The notes: a model not told the origin generated them from the letters alone. A stretch of 64,000 nt of DNA from Tenrec ecaudatus (GCF_050624435.1 NC_134546.1:14655001-14719000), one strand, 5' to 3'; positions 48,885 to 61,742 are shown, numbered from the stretch's first letter. Program-made: numbers and translations.

Positions 48885-49222
48885 CCATGGAGTCAGTGCC
48901 AACTCACAGTCACTCTGTGTGTAACACAGTAAAGCACTGCATGGTCCTGCACCCGCATCTCACTCATTGTTACACGTTGAGACCATTGTTACAGCCATGT
49001 CATTGAAGGGCTTGCTCTTTTTCACTCAGCCTCTACGTTACCAAGCCTGAGATCCTTCTCCGGGGACTGGTCCCTCGTAATAACACATCCAGGAAGTCCT
49101 GCCTGCCTCGCTGCTAAGGAACATTCTGGTTGTACTTCCTCTGAGACAGATGTGATTTTTCCTCTGGTAGTCAGTCCATGGTGTATTTTCAACATCACCA
49201 GCCCCATACTTCAAAGCCACCC
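48885..49222 (-). mobile_element. RTE LINE 3' end fragment
   Basis: Antisense: 'gtcactctgtgtgtaacaca', 'agcactgcatggtcctgcac', 'gggactggtccctcgtaata', 'gtcagtccatggtgtatttt'. Confidence 0.75.
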
Positions 49223-49654
49223 CTTTCCTTTCCTTCCTGAAGACACATGTATTATGGATAGAACTTGTCTGCAGCTTCCACTAACTGCAGAGATGTGCTT
49301 AAGCACACGTTTTTGTTTGAGAGAAACCTGTGTTTGTATGAACTGGAACCATAGTGATAAGGCATACAGCAACACTGCATACGAACATGAACTCTACAAG
49401 AGCCTATCTATGAGAGAGCTCTGCTCCACACAGTTTCCTACCACAGGCGAACAACCCCTTCCTCCACATCAGGCTCCGGGACCACTCTGTAACTGTGTTT
49501 TTAACCCCAAACACTATGTGTAGGGATGATGAAGTTGGACACAAAATAGATTAGCCACTGACGAGGGTAGAAGACCTACATTTGAAATTTTTTTTTTATA
49601 AAAGAGTCTAAACAATGCCTGTGTTTGGAACCTGTAGAGGTAGCAGTTGGCAAC
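49223..49654. other. Unclassified intergenic sequence
   Basis: The 123-codon frame at 49152-49523 begins inside RTE sequence and has no recognisable domain; not a gene. Confidence 0.4.
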
Positions 49655-49790
49655 CAAAATGAACCTTCCACCTTCTGCCCCATAAAGAGTTTCAGTCTCC
49701 AAAACCCACAGGGATGACTGCACCCTTACCGGTAGGGTCGCTATGAGTTGGCATTGACTTGATGGCGGAGAGTTTGGATTGGGTTGATGG
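49655..49790 (+). repeat. AfroSINE, 3' part
   Basis: Sense: 'tttcagtctccaaaacccac', 'cggtagggtcgctatgagtt', 'ggcattgacttgatggcgg'. Confidence 0.7.
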
Positions 49791-50154
49791 CAACTCACTG
49801 ATCAATTCCATCTAATTGGCAAGTACGAAGAGATCCTGAGAGGCCAATTTTAAATAATGTGATATGTTTTGCCTACTGTTCATGGTTGTACTATCTATTG
49901 TCTAATCAATATCATTAAACACACACATACACACACACATTGCACCAGGGCAGATATGTCTGCCCCAAGTCTCTGAACTGCCAGTACCTTTCTGGATTAG
50001 CAGACTTTCCAAAACTCTGAAGGGTGAGGCATTCTGAGGAAATGAGAAGATCCTTCCAGAGTCCCTTAGATTCTTTTTATCTGACCAAATGGTCCAAGAG
50101 GTGAAGGGAGGACACAATTTTCAACTTATCCCAATTAGCAAAGGATTAGGGAGG
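49791..50154. other. Unclassified intergenic sequence
   Basis: Contains a short AC-rich tract at about 49919-49940; otherwise nothing recognised. Confidence 0.4.
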
Positions 50155-50422
50155 ATATAACTCCCTCCCTAGGGGAAGGACAAGAGAAAAGTAGGTAAAG
50201 GGAGACACGGGTCAGTGTAAGACATGAAAAAAAGGGTTCGTGAGGGAGGGAGGGGGGAAATGAGGAGCTGATACCAAGGGCTCAAGCAGAAAGAAAATGT
50301 TTTGAAAATGATGATGGCAACAAATGTACAAATGTGCTTGACACAATGGATGAATGCATGTATTGGGATAAGAGCTGTATGAGCCCCCAATAAAATTATT
50401 TTTTTAAATAAAATTTTTATAA
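50155..50422 (+). mobile_element. L1-type 3' end, short copy
   Basis: From 'tataactccctccctagggg' to AATAAAATTATTTTTTTAAA and an A-rich end. Flanked by imperfect duplication AAGGATTAGGGAGGA / AAAGATTAGGTAGGA. Confidence 0.75.
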
Positions 50423-50481
50423 AGAAAGATTAGGTAGGAACTTGGGGAAGGTGCACATGAAATGCTCCTAACTGAAAAATG

Positions 50482-50602
50482 TACCGTATTATATACTTGA
50501 GTCTAAGCCAATCCGAATATCAGCCAAGGCACCTAATTTTACCACAAAAACTGCATTTAAAATGTGCTGAAAAGCTTGGATTATACATGAGTATATACAT
50601 TA
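50482..50602. mobile_element. Short palindromic MITE-like DNA transposon
   Basis: A 121 bp element whose outer ends are inverted: 'accgtattatatacttgagt' against 'aatgtatatactcatgtata' read inward from the right, with TA at both edges. The interior has 'cacctaattttaccacaaaa' and 'aatgtgctgaaaagcttgg', a repeat I recall from several vertebrate genomes. No coding capacity. Confidence 0.55.
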
Positions 50603-52094
50603 GTTGTAAAACTTTATGAATATTATGATGAATCTCACATTAAAATATGACTCTACGGAGCAAAACATATCAGAATTCCGTATAGTAAGAAAGAAGCGTG
50701 TGGGGGAGTGTTTGCATTAGAAACTTTCTATGATGCACTTATAAAAGTTGTTTTCTGGGGGTTTGTTAATTTGCATGCAAAGAGTCCTGCTAATTCCTCA
50801 AGATCAGCCAAAACAGGCTGCCATTCTTGAGTCCCGGGAAAACCAACTAAAAATCAAACAGCCCAGAAAGTACACCTCCCTTCGCTGTCAACCAAGGACT
50901 TACACCGCCACTGTGCCTTTGGACTCTGAAGCCCATTCAGAAGCCAACATGGAGTCCTGGAAGCTCAAACCCAGCAAATAAGAGAAGAAGAAAGCCACGC
51001 CCCTCCAGCGGCAGATGGTTTCCTCCTGCCGTTTTAATTTACGTATTTTCTCTACACATCAGGAGAGGTGAGCTGATCAACTATGGAGTGACGAATACTT
51101 CTCGGCTTGGTTTTTAAAATGCGTTTGGCATTCAAAAAAGGCCAAAACATCACCTCTTTTGCCCCAGCATTCCAGGGGAAGCTCAATCGGGAAGAGTTTT
51201 ATCAGTGCAAAAAATATTAACACAAAGCCCCCACCCCTTCTGTCTTAAAAACGCAGGCCTCTGAGCCCTGGTGAGATGAATTGTTTCTGTCCAGCTCCCA
51301 AACTCTCCCCCACCGCTCTCCCCACCCCTGTCTCATTTATGAGGTTTCATTAAGCCCCCCCCCCTGCCTCTCTCTTATTTATTTAGGAGACACCGTTATT
51401 GTCTCAGTGTAAGCAGAACTCAAGATCCGTTGACAGTTGGAATGGTCCAAGAGAAAGATTTTCAATGGCACCTCCTTGGAAAGGGGTCCTCCCATTCAGC
51501 CCCCCGGTTCCTGTATCCCACTGCCAGCGCTGTTGGCAAAATAAACACATGTTTGTTTTACAACATGGCCAAGGGGGCTCCCATTCAATGCTGGCCAGAT
51601 ATGAAAACAAACTTTCACATATAAGGGCTTTTGATACACATGGCTTCCTTGGATGACAAGGGCCTTGACCGGGGGAGTGCTTAAAGCTTATTAATATGAC
51701 ACAAAAGACTTTTGTTTCTCATTTCGCCGGACTGCCTGGGAATCACAAGACTCAAGCCGCCACCCGGCTGGTGTCCTAGCATTTCAGCGGCGGTAACGTG
51801 CGGAGATAGCGAAAGCGCTGCTGATGAGATGCCAAACACCCACTGCCCAGACCCAGGTGAAAAAGAACTCTGAGCTGCCCTGCCTCAGAGACCCAGGCTG
51901 AGAATTTAAGAGCGAAGGGACACGAGCTCCCCCTACAGGTACAAAAATGGATGCCTTGACCTTGAACCTTGTCCAGAAAGGGATAACTTTCTTCTAGGTC
52001 ACACGGAACTCAGTGCCTCCACCATCCAGGGAGACGGGTCCTTTCTTGTTTTGTTTTTGTTTTTTTGTTTTTCAAAAAAAAAATTCTAGGTCTC
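50603..52094. other. Probable conserved noncoding (regulatory) block, core 51100-51760
   Basis: Repeat-free. An octamer-like ATTTGCAT lies at about 50769-50776. Around 51110-51760 there are runs of AT-rich homeobox-like and GATA-like motifs between C-rich spacers ('attatttatttaggagaca', 'agcttattaatatgacacaa'). The frame at 50748-50981 has no known similarity. The texture suggests an enhancer; constraint cannot be measured from one sequence. Confidence 0.45.
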
Positions 52095-52445
52095 CAGCAG
52101 CTTTGAGTTGGTCCCCATGCTGACCAGTCCATTAGGCGCTGATCATCTGTGGCTACGCAGTGCTTGAAATGTGGGCTAGCCGGGTGTGCTGTGGAGGGAC
52201 ACGCAGGACTTCTAAGATGTAGTGCAAACACAAGCCGTACAAGTGATAACATTTTTAAACATGAATCACATGTTCAAAGGATAATATATGGGTTGTGTTG
52301 CATTCAATAAAACATATTGTTAAAATCTGTTTTCCCCATTGTCGCTGCTGTTGCTTTGTTTTATTGTGGCTACTAGAACATTTTAAAATGCATAGGTACC
52401 TCACCTTTTCTCTAGAACAGTGCTGTTCCGGGAAATTGACTTATT
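52095..52445 (-). mobile_element. Ancient hAT-type (Charlie-like) fragment
   Basis: 'gtgcttgaaatgtgggctag', 'gtggctactagaacatttta' and 'ctagaacagtgctgttccgg' follow the order of an old mammalian hAT MER element. From memory; diverged. Confidence 0.4.
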
Positions 52446-54076
52446 ATGTCATAACGGCTCAATCAGACTTGTGAAAATTACCATAATAAACTTTTGACGC
52501 TAGAGTACTAGTGGATTGTGCCAGGTGAGTTGATATTTTCAAATACATTATTCAAGTCATTGGCTGAGTCTCTTGAATAGAAAGGGAATTTTTAATACCA
52601 TTTTGGCCTGTCCCTTGTCCAGTTTGTTATTGTGTCTAAAGTCTTCCCATGTTGCAGTAAACTCTTGCATGCAAGATAAATTCACACGTGTCACAGAACA
52701 CTTAAAAATGAGATACCACATATTGTCCCCGCTGATTTCTCCCTTTCCCTAGGCTCAAGCCTTTGTGGACTTAACTCCAAGTCATTCCAAGAGAAAGAAA
52801 TCCCTTCTACCAGAACAGTCTTGCAAATCATTTTCAAGCCCATTAAGCACAAGATATTTGCTTAATCCTTCCCATAACTGGCAACCTCACCCACCTAATC
52901 TGTCCCCTTTGTAAGCAATGTCTGGTATTATGTCAGTAGTATGTGCTCGAAGTATGGTCGGACCACCAAATCCACCATCACATTGAGACAAACTGCTCAA
53001 AGCTCACTGTCAGAGGACAGTCTGGCCATCCTAATTTCTGAGTTAACTTTAAATGGCACCAGTGCATTGGATAAATATATCAGGTAAATACACTCAGATA
53101 AATACAATCAGATCTGGCCCAAGATCACAAACCCACCAGTCAGAGGAGGGACTGCACAGAATATCCCACTTCCCATGTGTACTGCCTCCCATCTACTAGA
53201 TTGACCCTGTTCCCTTTGGTCCCAGGGATGTGCCTAGACATCACAGAAAGATGACCCATCTCTGAGAAAATAGAACAATGTTGGAATTACAGAAATCTTC
53301 CTGACTTCTTTCCCTAAATTGTGTTCTTAAAAGTGGATGCAGTGCACAAGCGGACAGTCAGGAGGATGCTCCTCTTAAACAGCAGGTGGTGAGCTAAGGA
53401 GGGGATCCCTTGTTTCCTCTGAACTACTTCCATGACTGTGTGTCATACAGCCAAAGGAGGGTGAGATTAGCCAAATGAACTGCACTTCCCCACCGCTGAG
53501 ATTGCAGATGAAATCGCTAGGTGGGGAAGAAAACCTCAAACAGACAAGGGTTTCAGTTACAAGTTAGAACAAACATGGGCTCCTGCTGGTTCACTACATA
53601 GACAGAAATTTGGAGTAGTACCTAAGACCCCCCTGCATCTCCCCACAGCCAGAATTAGAACGGTCAGTGGTGGCCCCGGGGGAAAAAGAGAGGCTGCAGT
53701 CTTCCTGCAGGACCAGTGAGCTGGGCTATGGTATTTGAAAGGCGCTGGAATTGGGACAGGATATTCACTGAAGATATTTACTGGTATGATTTTCCATCTG
53801 ACCTTATTATTCTGGCATGGCTGCCAGAACCTTATAATCCCAGCATTGTATTCACAAGTAATTCCTCCGCTCATTAGCAGATGCTGAGTCCAATTTTGCT
53901 CCTGTAGGGGCTTGTGAATCAACATGGACCAACAGACAGTATTTCCAGGAGCCGACTGCAAAGAAACAAGGACGCTAGTCATTTGCAAGAAGGCGTCTGT
54001 CTCAATTAGGAATTGCATTTGACTGCTAGCTGCAGGATCTGGAAAGAACAGGGATTAGATCTCTTTTGTTATTCCT
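52446..54076. other. Mostly unique sequence
   Basis: A 153-codon antisense frame at 54018-53557 has no recognised domain, no splice support and abuts an LTR. No other signal. Confidence 0.4.
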
Positions 54077-54593
54077 TGATATAGTTAAAGTTTATTGTGC
54101 CAACCTGGCCCATAAACATGTGGGATTAATTGAAGTGCAGAAAGATAAATAGCTCGGTGAGCCTGGCCTCTCTGGTTCTCAGGTCTCTTGCTTTCTGATA
54201 GTCGGACCAGGGAGCAGCTGTCTTAGCCACTTCCCTGCTTCAGCTGGCAAGGCTCACTTCCTGCAAGACATCCCCAAGGAGAAGCCACATGGACCTACCC
54301 TGATGCAGCCTGGGTGCTGGAGCACCTGTGTGGAGACCCCTGCCAGCGCTGAGATGTTTACATGCTCACTGATTGTCGACTTTCCTCTTGCAGTCAGCAT
54401 CATTGTGTGTGTTTTGTGAGACAGAGGACTTTGTGGATTGGTGTTGGACATGTGGGCTAATGTTGGAATTGTTGGCTTGGGCAGCACTGGGTTGAGATGT
54501 GTTCTTGATGTACACTTACCTTTTATATAAAACTCTCCCTTATACATATGAGTTTCTATGGATTTGTTTCTCTAATGTACCCAGACTAACACA
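54077..54593 (+). mobile_element. Solo LTR, ERVL-like family
   Basis: A 517 bp sense LTR starting TGATATAG and ending CCAGACTAACACA. Flanks TTCCT (54072-54076) and CTCCT (54594-54598) match at 4 of 5. Closest in the window to the LTR at 36606, read on the opposite strand. Confidence 0.75.
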
Positions 54594-54954
54594 CTCCTCT
54601 TGTCAAAGAAGTCGGGAGCAAGGCTGTTCTGGTTGCTTGGAAGCTCTATGGGGTCAGGCTCCTTCTAGCTTTGTGCTCCACCAAATTCAGCATTTTCACC
54701 TTCATCTTCAAGATTTTTCACCTTCGCCTGCAAGGTTGACTCATGGTCAAAAATGGCTGTTGGAGTGGGTTGGGCTTTCGTACTCACACCTATAGCTAAG
54801 AAGGAAGCAGACCAAGCAGCTGATAACGTTGGCTCACAGTGGCCCGGGAATGTAAAGAAACCTTACATATATGAATAGATTTTGAGTTCACACTTAATTG
54901 TGAGCCCTAATTTAAGAGCCACTCGTTCTTAGGATTTGGCCCAACTTGATACTT
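54594..54954. other. Unclassified intergenic sequence
   Basis: Nothing recognised. Confidence 0.4.
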
Positions 54955-55790
54955 CCCCTCATGAAGTGATCACTGAAGATATGGGTGCAATAGCAATGTG
55001 TAGTGAAAAAAGCAGGTGCTGCCCAGCTATCATGTCTGAAGTCCCTTGTTTTAAACTCGCGGCCATCTAAGTGATGTGCCAGCTACGTTCACATGAAAGC
55101 AGTACAGCAGCTAAGTAATCCAAGGATTGTAAATAATCAAATCCAAGACCAGAGGTGGAATTGGATCAGGCCTTAAATGCCAAGCGCCCCATTTGCAGAG
55201 GACTATGGATGACAGTGAAAGCCCAAAATGAATCTTCAAAGTCCTCACATGGATAGAGTCTCCACTGAACGCCCTACGGCCAGATATGCGAATGGTTTTG
55301 TCCACAAGCTGCATCGGGAAAGGGATTGCTGTGGATGTACTTAGCTTAAAACTTAGCATCGTATTTGTTTTCCCTTTTCATCCATTTTTTAATTTGTTTG
55401 GCTCATTATATTGCTTTCTGCTTTCTTTAAGACTGGAATTTATCTGCATTTTCTTTTGTTGTTACTGGTGGGTTTGTTGTTGTTTGTTTGTTTTTATGGT
55501 ATAATATTACTTTTATGAAAACCAGGACAGATAAGTCTAGCTAGAGAGGCAGTAACTAGATTAACAGATCCCCATGGATGCCAGGGGAGGTTGGAGGGCA
55601 ATGAGGAGCGAAGCCCAGGGGATACAAGGATAAATCAATGGATCTCAAATTGATTGTGGTGATGACGCACACTTTTCAATCGATTGTATCGCAGACAAAG
55701 TCTTCACCAGTAAGACGGTTTGTAGAACTAAGGGAGCGAGAATCATGGGAAGCAAACAAAGGGAGGCACATCAGTAGTTGTTTCTTGCTC
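54955..55790 (+). mobile_element. L1-type 3' end, older subfamily
   Basis: 'tgaagatatgggtgcaatag', 'caaggattgtaaataatc', 'cacatggatagagtctccac', T-rich middle with (GTTT), 'ggcagtaactagattaacag'. The order matches 17477-17857 plus 18745-19220. The polyadenylation end is lost. Confidence 0.6.
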
Positions 55791-56195
55791 AAGGAGATTT
55801 CCCGCAAGTCTCATCTCAGAATGTCATCGTCCTCTAATTCGCTAACTTGTAGATACAAGGGCGGCCAAGTCCAGTGTCACTCAAATACACCCCAGTTTCT
55901 GTGACAAAAGAACAAGCGCAGGATAAAGTGAGTGCTAAAGACTGGGGGTGGGGGGGGGGAGCCTCCAGCTACCTCAGGAGCAAGCAAAGACACTTCTAAG
56001 AGAGAGTTTCAGGGAGATTGGAAGGCTGGAAGGTTTTTTAGCCTTGGTAACCAGACAAACAAGCAGCGTGATCACCACTGCATCATGGTATGCTCTCACG
56101 ATTTCTGCCTTCTGGTGGATGATCCAGGAATTGATTGTTCCTCGGGATCATTTGCAAACTGTATCATCTTTTCATAAAAATTCTCATAAGGAAGG
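55791..56195. other. Unclassified intergenic sequence
   Basis: A G-run lies at about 55944-55960; no gene. Confidence 0.4.
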
Positions 56196-56631
56196 TGTAA
56201 TAATTAGGTTTTTTGTGCCAACGTGGCTCCTGTAGGAACATGTGGGCGGAGTTTAGCATGTCCATCAGGTCACAACTCTCTCTTTCTCTGTGAAGGCTGG
56301 CCACACTCTCTCTCTGCTTCACCTGCGTGTTGGCAGGCCCTGTGGCTGAGACTTAACAGAGCCTTGTGATGTGGCCACTGCTATTGGATCCACATGACTG
56401 TGCCCCCAACAGTGGGTGATCTTCCTGCCTTCGGCATAGTGGCATGTGGCTTTGTGAGTCTGAAGGATTTATGGACTAGTATCGACCTTATGGAGTGATA
56501 TCAGTCTTATGGACTTGAGTTGGATTGGGCTGAGATGTGTTCCTACTATGCAATTACTTCTTGTTAGAAAGCTCTCTCATACAAATATATGAGTGTCACT
56601 GAATTTGTTTTAGTCCATCCGGCCTAACACA
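56196..56631 (+). mobile_element. ERVL-like LTR
   Basis: Starts TGTAATAATTAGG, ends CCGGCCTAACACA. The interior, including 'attggatccacatgactgtg' and 'gttggattgggctgagatgt', matches 31163-31646. No convincing target duplication. Confidence 0.65.
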
Positions 56632-56844
56632 GGACATTGTTCCTGGGCCACCTCACTGGCTATCATAGGGAAGCCTAGCACCAAGCCCTCCTATTGTGGG
56701 CTCCACAGAAGGAGAGACTTATTGTGTGACTTGTGATTCTCTTGAATTGAATGTGACTCAGGAGAAAAACCAGCACATCTATCGCCATATGCAACTACAA
56801 GAAGGGACTTGGGTAACTGCGACATTTAACCAGATCATTTAAAA
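56632..56844. other. Unclassified spacer
   Basis: Nothing recognised. Confidence 0.4.
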
Positions 56845-57050
56845 TAGAGACAATAACTAGAATAAGGGTTCCTGGGGGGAGGGAGGGAAAAGAGGGGGTG
56901 ATGGCAAGCCAATATCAAGGTGTGCAAGAAGGAAGAAAATGTTTTGAAAATGATTTTAGCAGCAGTTGTACAACACTGTCTGATAGGACTGAACTATTGA
57001 AGGATGTGATGTCTGGGTTATACCTGAATAAAATGATTCAGGCGGGAAAA
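56845..57050 (+). mobile_element. L1-type 3' end, short copy
   Basis: 'agagacaataactagaataa', 'tgttttgaaaatgatttta', 'gaactattgaaggatgtg', 'cctgaataaaatgattc'. A mixed old subfamily. Confidence 0.55.
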
Positions 57051-57822
57051 AACAATACCTTGATTCTTTCTAAGTTCCTGGGAAAGTCAGACAAAAGTCA
57101 TTGTTTGATCTGTAGAGCCCTAGGAAGCAAAAACAGCGATCTATACATAGAGTTGTTTAGGGATAGCTCCTAGTTGGCAATAATGAAGACAATGACCATG
57201 ACCATGGTAATATGGACAGTGATAATTAACTCTTCACTTTGTAGACACAGTCAACCTACTATAATATAATACAATAACAATATATTATCATTATTGATCC
57301 CTTCAATTTCTACTGAATTTTATAGCTTAATACACTTTCTCATCTGTGCCTCAAAATTAAGATGTGGGGAAATCATGTTATATTAATGTTTTTAAATTGA
57401 TAGGATAAAAGCTCAGAAATACTAATTTACTCAAGCTGCCATAATAAAAGAGCACACAAGTCCAAATAAAAGCATGAACCTGGTCTCTAGGTTAGGACCC
57501 TCTCTCACAGAATATTCATACACTTTAGACTATCCCCTCGTTGAATCTTGATGGTATTTCATGGAGAGTTTAAGGCCCTTAAGGTCCAGAACTATGTCTT
57601 ACTCATCTTTGAATTCATCACTGTCTACCAGAGAACCTTGGACACAAGAGGGGAGACACTCAATTAAGGTTTATTAAAGATAATGATATATTAACTAGCA
57701 TCTAATGGGCTCAACTCTACTGTTCATATCAAAAGGAGCTGGAAATGGAGATACCAAGAGTCCTAAACATTTCTATCAAGAATACTATGCCACTGACTCA
57801 ACCTTTGGTTTCTGAGTCCAGA
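57051..57822. other. AT-rich unclassified sequence
   Basis: Nothing recognised. Confidence 0.4.
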
Positions 57823-58003
57823 CTGAGTGTGTGTGGGTGTGTGTGTGAGGTGTGTGTGTGCGTGTGTGTGTGCGAGGTATGTGTATGTGTGTGTCGGGTA
57901 TGTGTGTGTGTCGGGTGTGTGTGTGTGTCAGGTGTGTGTGTGGGGTGTGTGTGTGTGTGTGTATGTGTGTGTATGTGTGTGTGTCTGGGGTGTGTGTGTG
58001 TAA
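57823..58003. repeat. Complex (TG)n tract
   Basis: About 180 bp of GT with regular CGGG, CAGG, GAGG and TATG interruptions. Apparent Cys/Val frames over it are artefacts. Confidence 0.95.
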
Positions 58004-59044
58004 AATTTTAACATCATTGGGTTGGAATCATCTGTAGCCTAAGGAAGTGGAACAGAAAAATCTGTGTTTATTGTAAGAACTCCACTTGAAACATTCTTAC
58101 TCAAAAAGTAAGGAAAATGCCAGAGTGTAGGAATTACAGGTCAGATTTCATTTGGTCCTTTTTGAAGAACTACAAATTTCATTTACACTCTGATCTTCCT
58201 TCTTAAATTACACCTCATAAAATCCCATGATGTTCCCAATACAAGCACAATCACTAGTAAAAGAGACAACTACATGCCAGTGGGAAGTTGAATAGAGACA
58301 GATTCTAACAATCTTCCTCTCAGGTTCCTACTGTACTTCAAATCCTTTGTTCATAACTTTCTATCATCATTTAAAAGGCAAAAAATATTAATTAAAGGAA
58401 GAAATTAAAATCAGATTTTCTGAATCTATCCCCGTGTTTAAATTCTTGCACCCAGATCAAAGTAACTCTGCAGGTTAAACACAGCTATTTCTTCATAAAT
58501 GGGGAACAATCGAAACCCATGAGTTCCCCAGTGCCAAAGTAAACATGTCTTTGAAAGTTTAGAAGCCCATATTCCTAATCCCAACTGTCACCTATCCCAT
58601 TGTATCATTCCACTATTTAGAATATGAGAAAACTTTGGTTTGGGGCTCTACTTCAGTATAGCCAACACAATTCATCGAAAGCATCACACACGGGCCAACC
58701 TTCAAGTCATAGCTTGGGTGATCACCCTTCTGTGAAAGAAAAAAATTTTTTTTAAAAAAAGACTGGAGTGTCCACTTAATCAATTCTACCACCATTTGAT
58801 CCACCATCCTTCACACCACCTATGAGTTAAATCAGTAAACACTCTATGTTATTCTTCATGTTTGCAGAGCTGAATTGGAGATGGTGATGATGATTGATGA
58901 TGAAGATGATGATGATTGATGATTATACAATCAATAACAACTGGTGTTTCCTGAATATTATCTACACAGTCTTGAGGGCTAGAAGGACACTTTCTTACCT
59001 CATCATAACAACCTTCTCCAGTAAACGTACTGAGCCACTGTTCT
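58004..59044. other. Unclassified intergenic sequence
   Basis: Contains a GAT-rich tract at about 58877-58925 and otherwise nothing recognised. Confidence 0.4.
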
Positions 59045-59680
59045 TCTGGTTAGTAGCTGCCATCAACTAATAACCCTCACTCTTGGCAATCTTACACAGA
59101 ACAGGATGAAATGTTGCCCATTCCCGTGCCATCCTCATGACCATGGGTATGTTTGAAGGCATTGTTGTAGCCACTGAATCTGTTCATGTGACCCACTATT
59201 TCCATAAACACGATGACCTTTTCTTGCAACTGATGTTTCCGGATGACATGTCTCTAGTGGGTTGACATCTCTCCATTCTCACTTCAAAGGACCTTCTCAG
59301 TAGTATTCCTGCTAAGACTGATTGGTCCATTCTTGCAGCCGACCGCCATAGAGCTGGTGTTCTTTGCCAATACAAACAGATCGATTGCATCAATTCTTCT
59401 TCAGTCTTCTTTGTTCATTATTTAATTTTTATTCACAAATAAGGTGATAGGAAGAGCATGGTTTAACTCAGACAGGTGACCCTTAGCCACCAGAGGGTCA
59501 TCTTGGCCTTTTAACACTTTAAAGAGGTCTTTTGAAGTCGATTTCCCCAATATAATCAAGACATTTGATTTCTCAACTGCTGTCCTATGGTTGCTGGCTG
59601 CTGATCCAAGTTGAATGAAATCACTGGCAGTTTCAGTATTTAATCCCATTAGTGTCCTTGTTTTACAGATCAGGAAGCTA
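59045..59680 (-). mobile_element. RTE LINE 3' portion
   Basis: Antisense: 'gaaatgttgcccattcccgt', 'gttgtagccactgaatctgt', 'cgattgcatcaattcttctt', 'aacactttaaagaggtcttt'. The end is lost within a region resembling ordinary unique DNA. Confidence 0.65.
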
Positions 59681-61269
59681 TGGTTTCCCGATTGTTCTAC
59701 AGCTAAAGAACAGGGGTCGAGCCCAGATATACATGACTAAATCTCATGCACATGACTAAATCTCATGCACATTTGGGCTATCCTGCTTCTTGGAGGAAGG
59801 AAACCACCATGAAACAGAGGCTTGTTCAGAGCTGGGGTGCTGAGCTGGTGTAAGGAATGTAGAAGACCTTGCACCTGCCCAAAAGGGATTACATCAGAAG
59901 CTATACAAAAAGAAGAGAAGATAATAAGGCAGCACCCATTAGGCAATTATCCACATGCCATTAAGGATACCTACATCCTGAAAAAATTGATAAACTGGGT
60001 ATAAAACTGTTTCTAAAAATTGTCATAACCAAGTTTAAGAAATTCATTATTTGAAGGGGTTCTATAAATTAAGGGTCACTAAAATAGTAACATTGACTGA
60101 AAGCATCCCTTCTCTTTATTTTACCACCTTGTAGACCTCACAGGGTACATGGCAGTAATTTGGTGGGGGATATAGCTAGTCTATTTTGAAGGCTTATTCA
60201 CAAGGCTACGTTCATGCCATCCACCAAACACCATCTGCTGGGCTATTTCCTTCATGGAACCAGACCATTTTGTTCCACAGCAAATAAAAGTGTGACCCAA
60301 GGTTGATCGGCATACTGTGTTTGGGAGAGCACCAGCTCTCCTCCTCCTCCATGTTCAACGCAAAGAAGGTGCCCGAAGAACAGTAACCCAGTCAACACAT
60401 TCATCCCTTCATTCACAAACTCTCTTTGAAAGAAAGCCGGCCCAAGTGGGCCAGCCAAATGTGGGAAGTTAATTTTACAACATGAACTGCTTTCACCCTG
60501 GACCAAGAAACAAGTATAGGTACCATTTGACCTGGGCCTGATTTAGGAGTATCTTGGGACTCCCGAAACATGAAGGTATTTCAGCAAGGAGTCCCCCCCT
60601 CTTCTCATTCGCCCCCACCCACCTAAGCATCTAAAAATCGTCTTTCATGTTTGCTGCCTTCCCTTCCCAAAGTGCTCCTGGTACCTGCCCTTGAATTCTT
60701 GGCTCACTGCTCCAGAATCAAGGGAAGTGGAGTTAAATCTTTCAAATTTGGGAGCAGCCAATAAGAACACCAGCCACTCCGTTCAGAGGGCACCGGCATG
60801 TAGAGGAAAGAGCCTCCAGTTGAATCAGGAGACCTGGATTTTATTTCCCCAATGGTTGCTTCATGATCACGTGGATGTGGGTAGTGTCTCTGGCCCCCAG
60901 TGTGCTCCTCTGTAAAACACAGACATGAAATCCCTCGCCCTGTCATTTAAGAAGCAACACTTCCCCAGAGTGAGGACAGTGACATGGTGAGTGAAGAAGG
61001 GGTGACCATGAGCCACGTCAGACGATATGGTCCCGTTATCTCCAAAGAAGCAATACAGAAATACTATGTGCACCCTACGGGCCATGTTGTGTACTTTTCT
61101 CAGTTCACGATCACCCCAACAGTAAGGGAACAGAGCAGGGAAAGCAGCGCAGGGAAGTCCTTATGAACCGAGTCCTTGGAATCATACCCACTTGAATTCT
61201 GGTGCCTTCCTGTGCGGACTTGGTTTGACCCTTAATCCTGATCATCTGCATCTGTAAACCTGTGCGGAA
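59681..61269. other. Mostly unique sequence
   Basis: A short direct repeat, 'catgactaaatctcatgcac', is doubled at 59731-59771. No gene. Part of 60800-60960 has weak antisense MIR character. Confidence 0.35.
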
Positions 61270-61465
61270 TCCCTGCTAACACACTGCTGCCCACCAAAAG
61301 GCTGGACGTTCAAGTCCCCTCAGAGTTGACTTGGAAGAAAGGCCTGATGCTCTGCTTCCCCTAAAACAAACAACCATGAAAAACCCAAGAAGTACAACCG
61401 ACTCCCACACACAAGAGCACCCTGACTTGGAATCAACTGGGCGGCAACCAGGCAGTGGTGGCGGG
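61270..61465 (+). repeat. AfroSINE
   Basis: Sense: 'cccaccaaaaggctggacgt', 'tcaagtcccctcagag', 'gaagaaaggcctgatgctct', 'gacttggaatcaactgggcg'. Confidence 0.7.
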
Positions 61466-61742
61466 AGAGCTGACTTGCTCTGGCTCACCCTGGCTCGCAA
61501 AAGCCAATGGTTAAGTGTTCTGGAATTTTGCCAGCTGGTGGGCATCCAGGTGGACATCTGAAAGAGGGTGTGGTAGGAGTATTGACCACAGAAATCAGTA
61601 AATGCTGCAAATAAGCTGGTGGTTCAAGATGGGCCAGCACCCCACAACCCACTCGCATCATGATCACAAGGATTCGGGGAGTTGATGGATTTACAAAGTG
61701 TATCTGGCACAATGTCTGGTGGGTGATAAGAAATGGAAGTTC

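Noticed and set aside
53557..54018. 153-codon antisense frame next to an LTR
   Set aside because: No recognisable domain. Considered as a retroviral remnant, but no supporting motif was seen.
57745..58037. Cysteine-rich small protein
   Set aside because: Encoded only by the TG tract.
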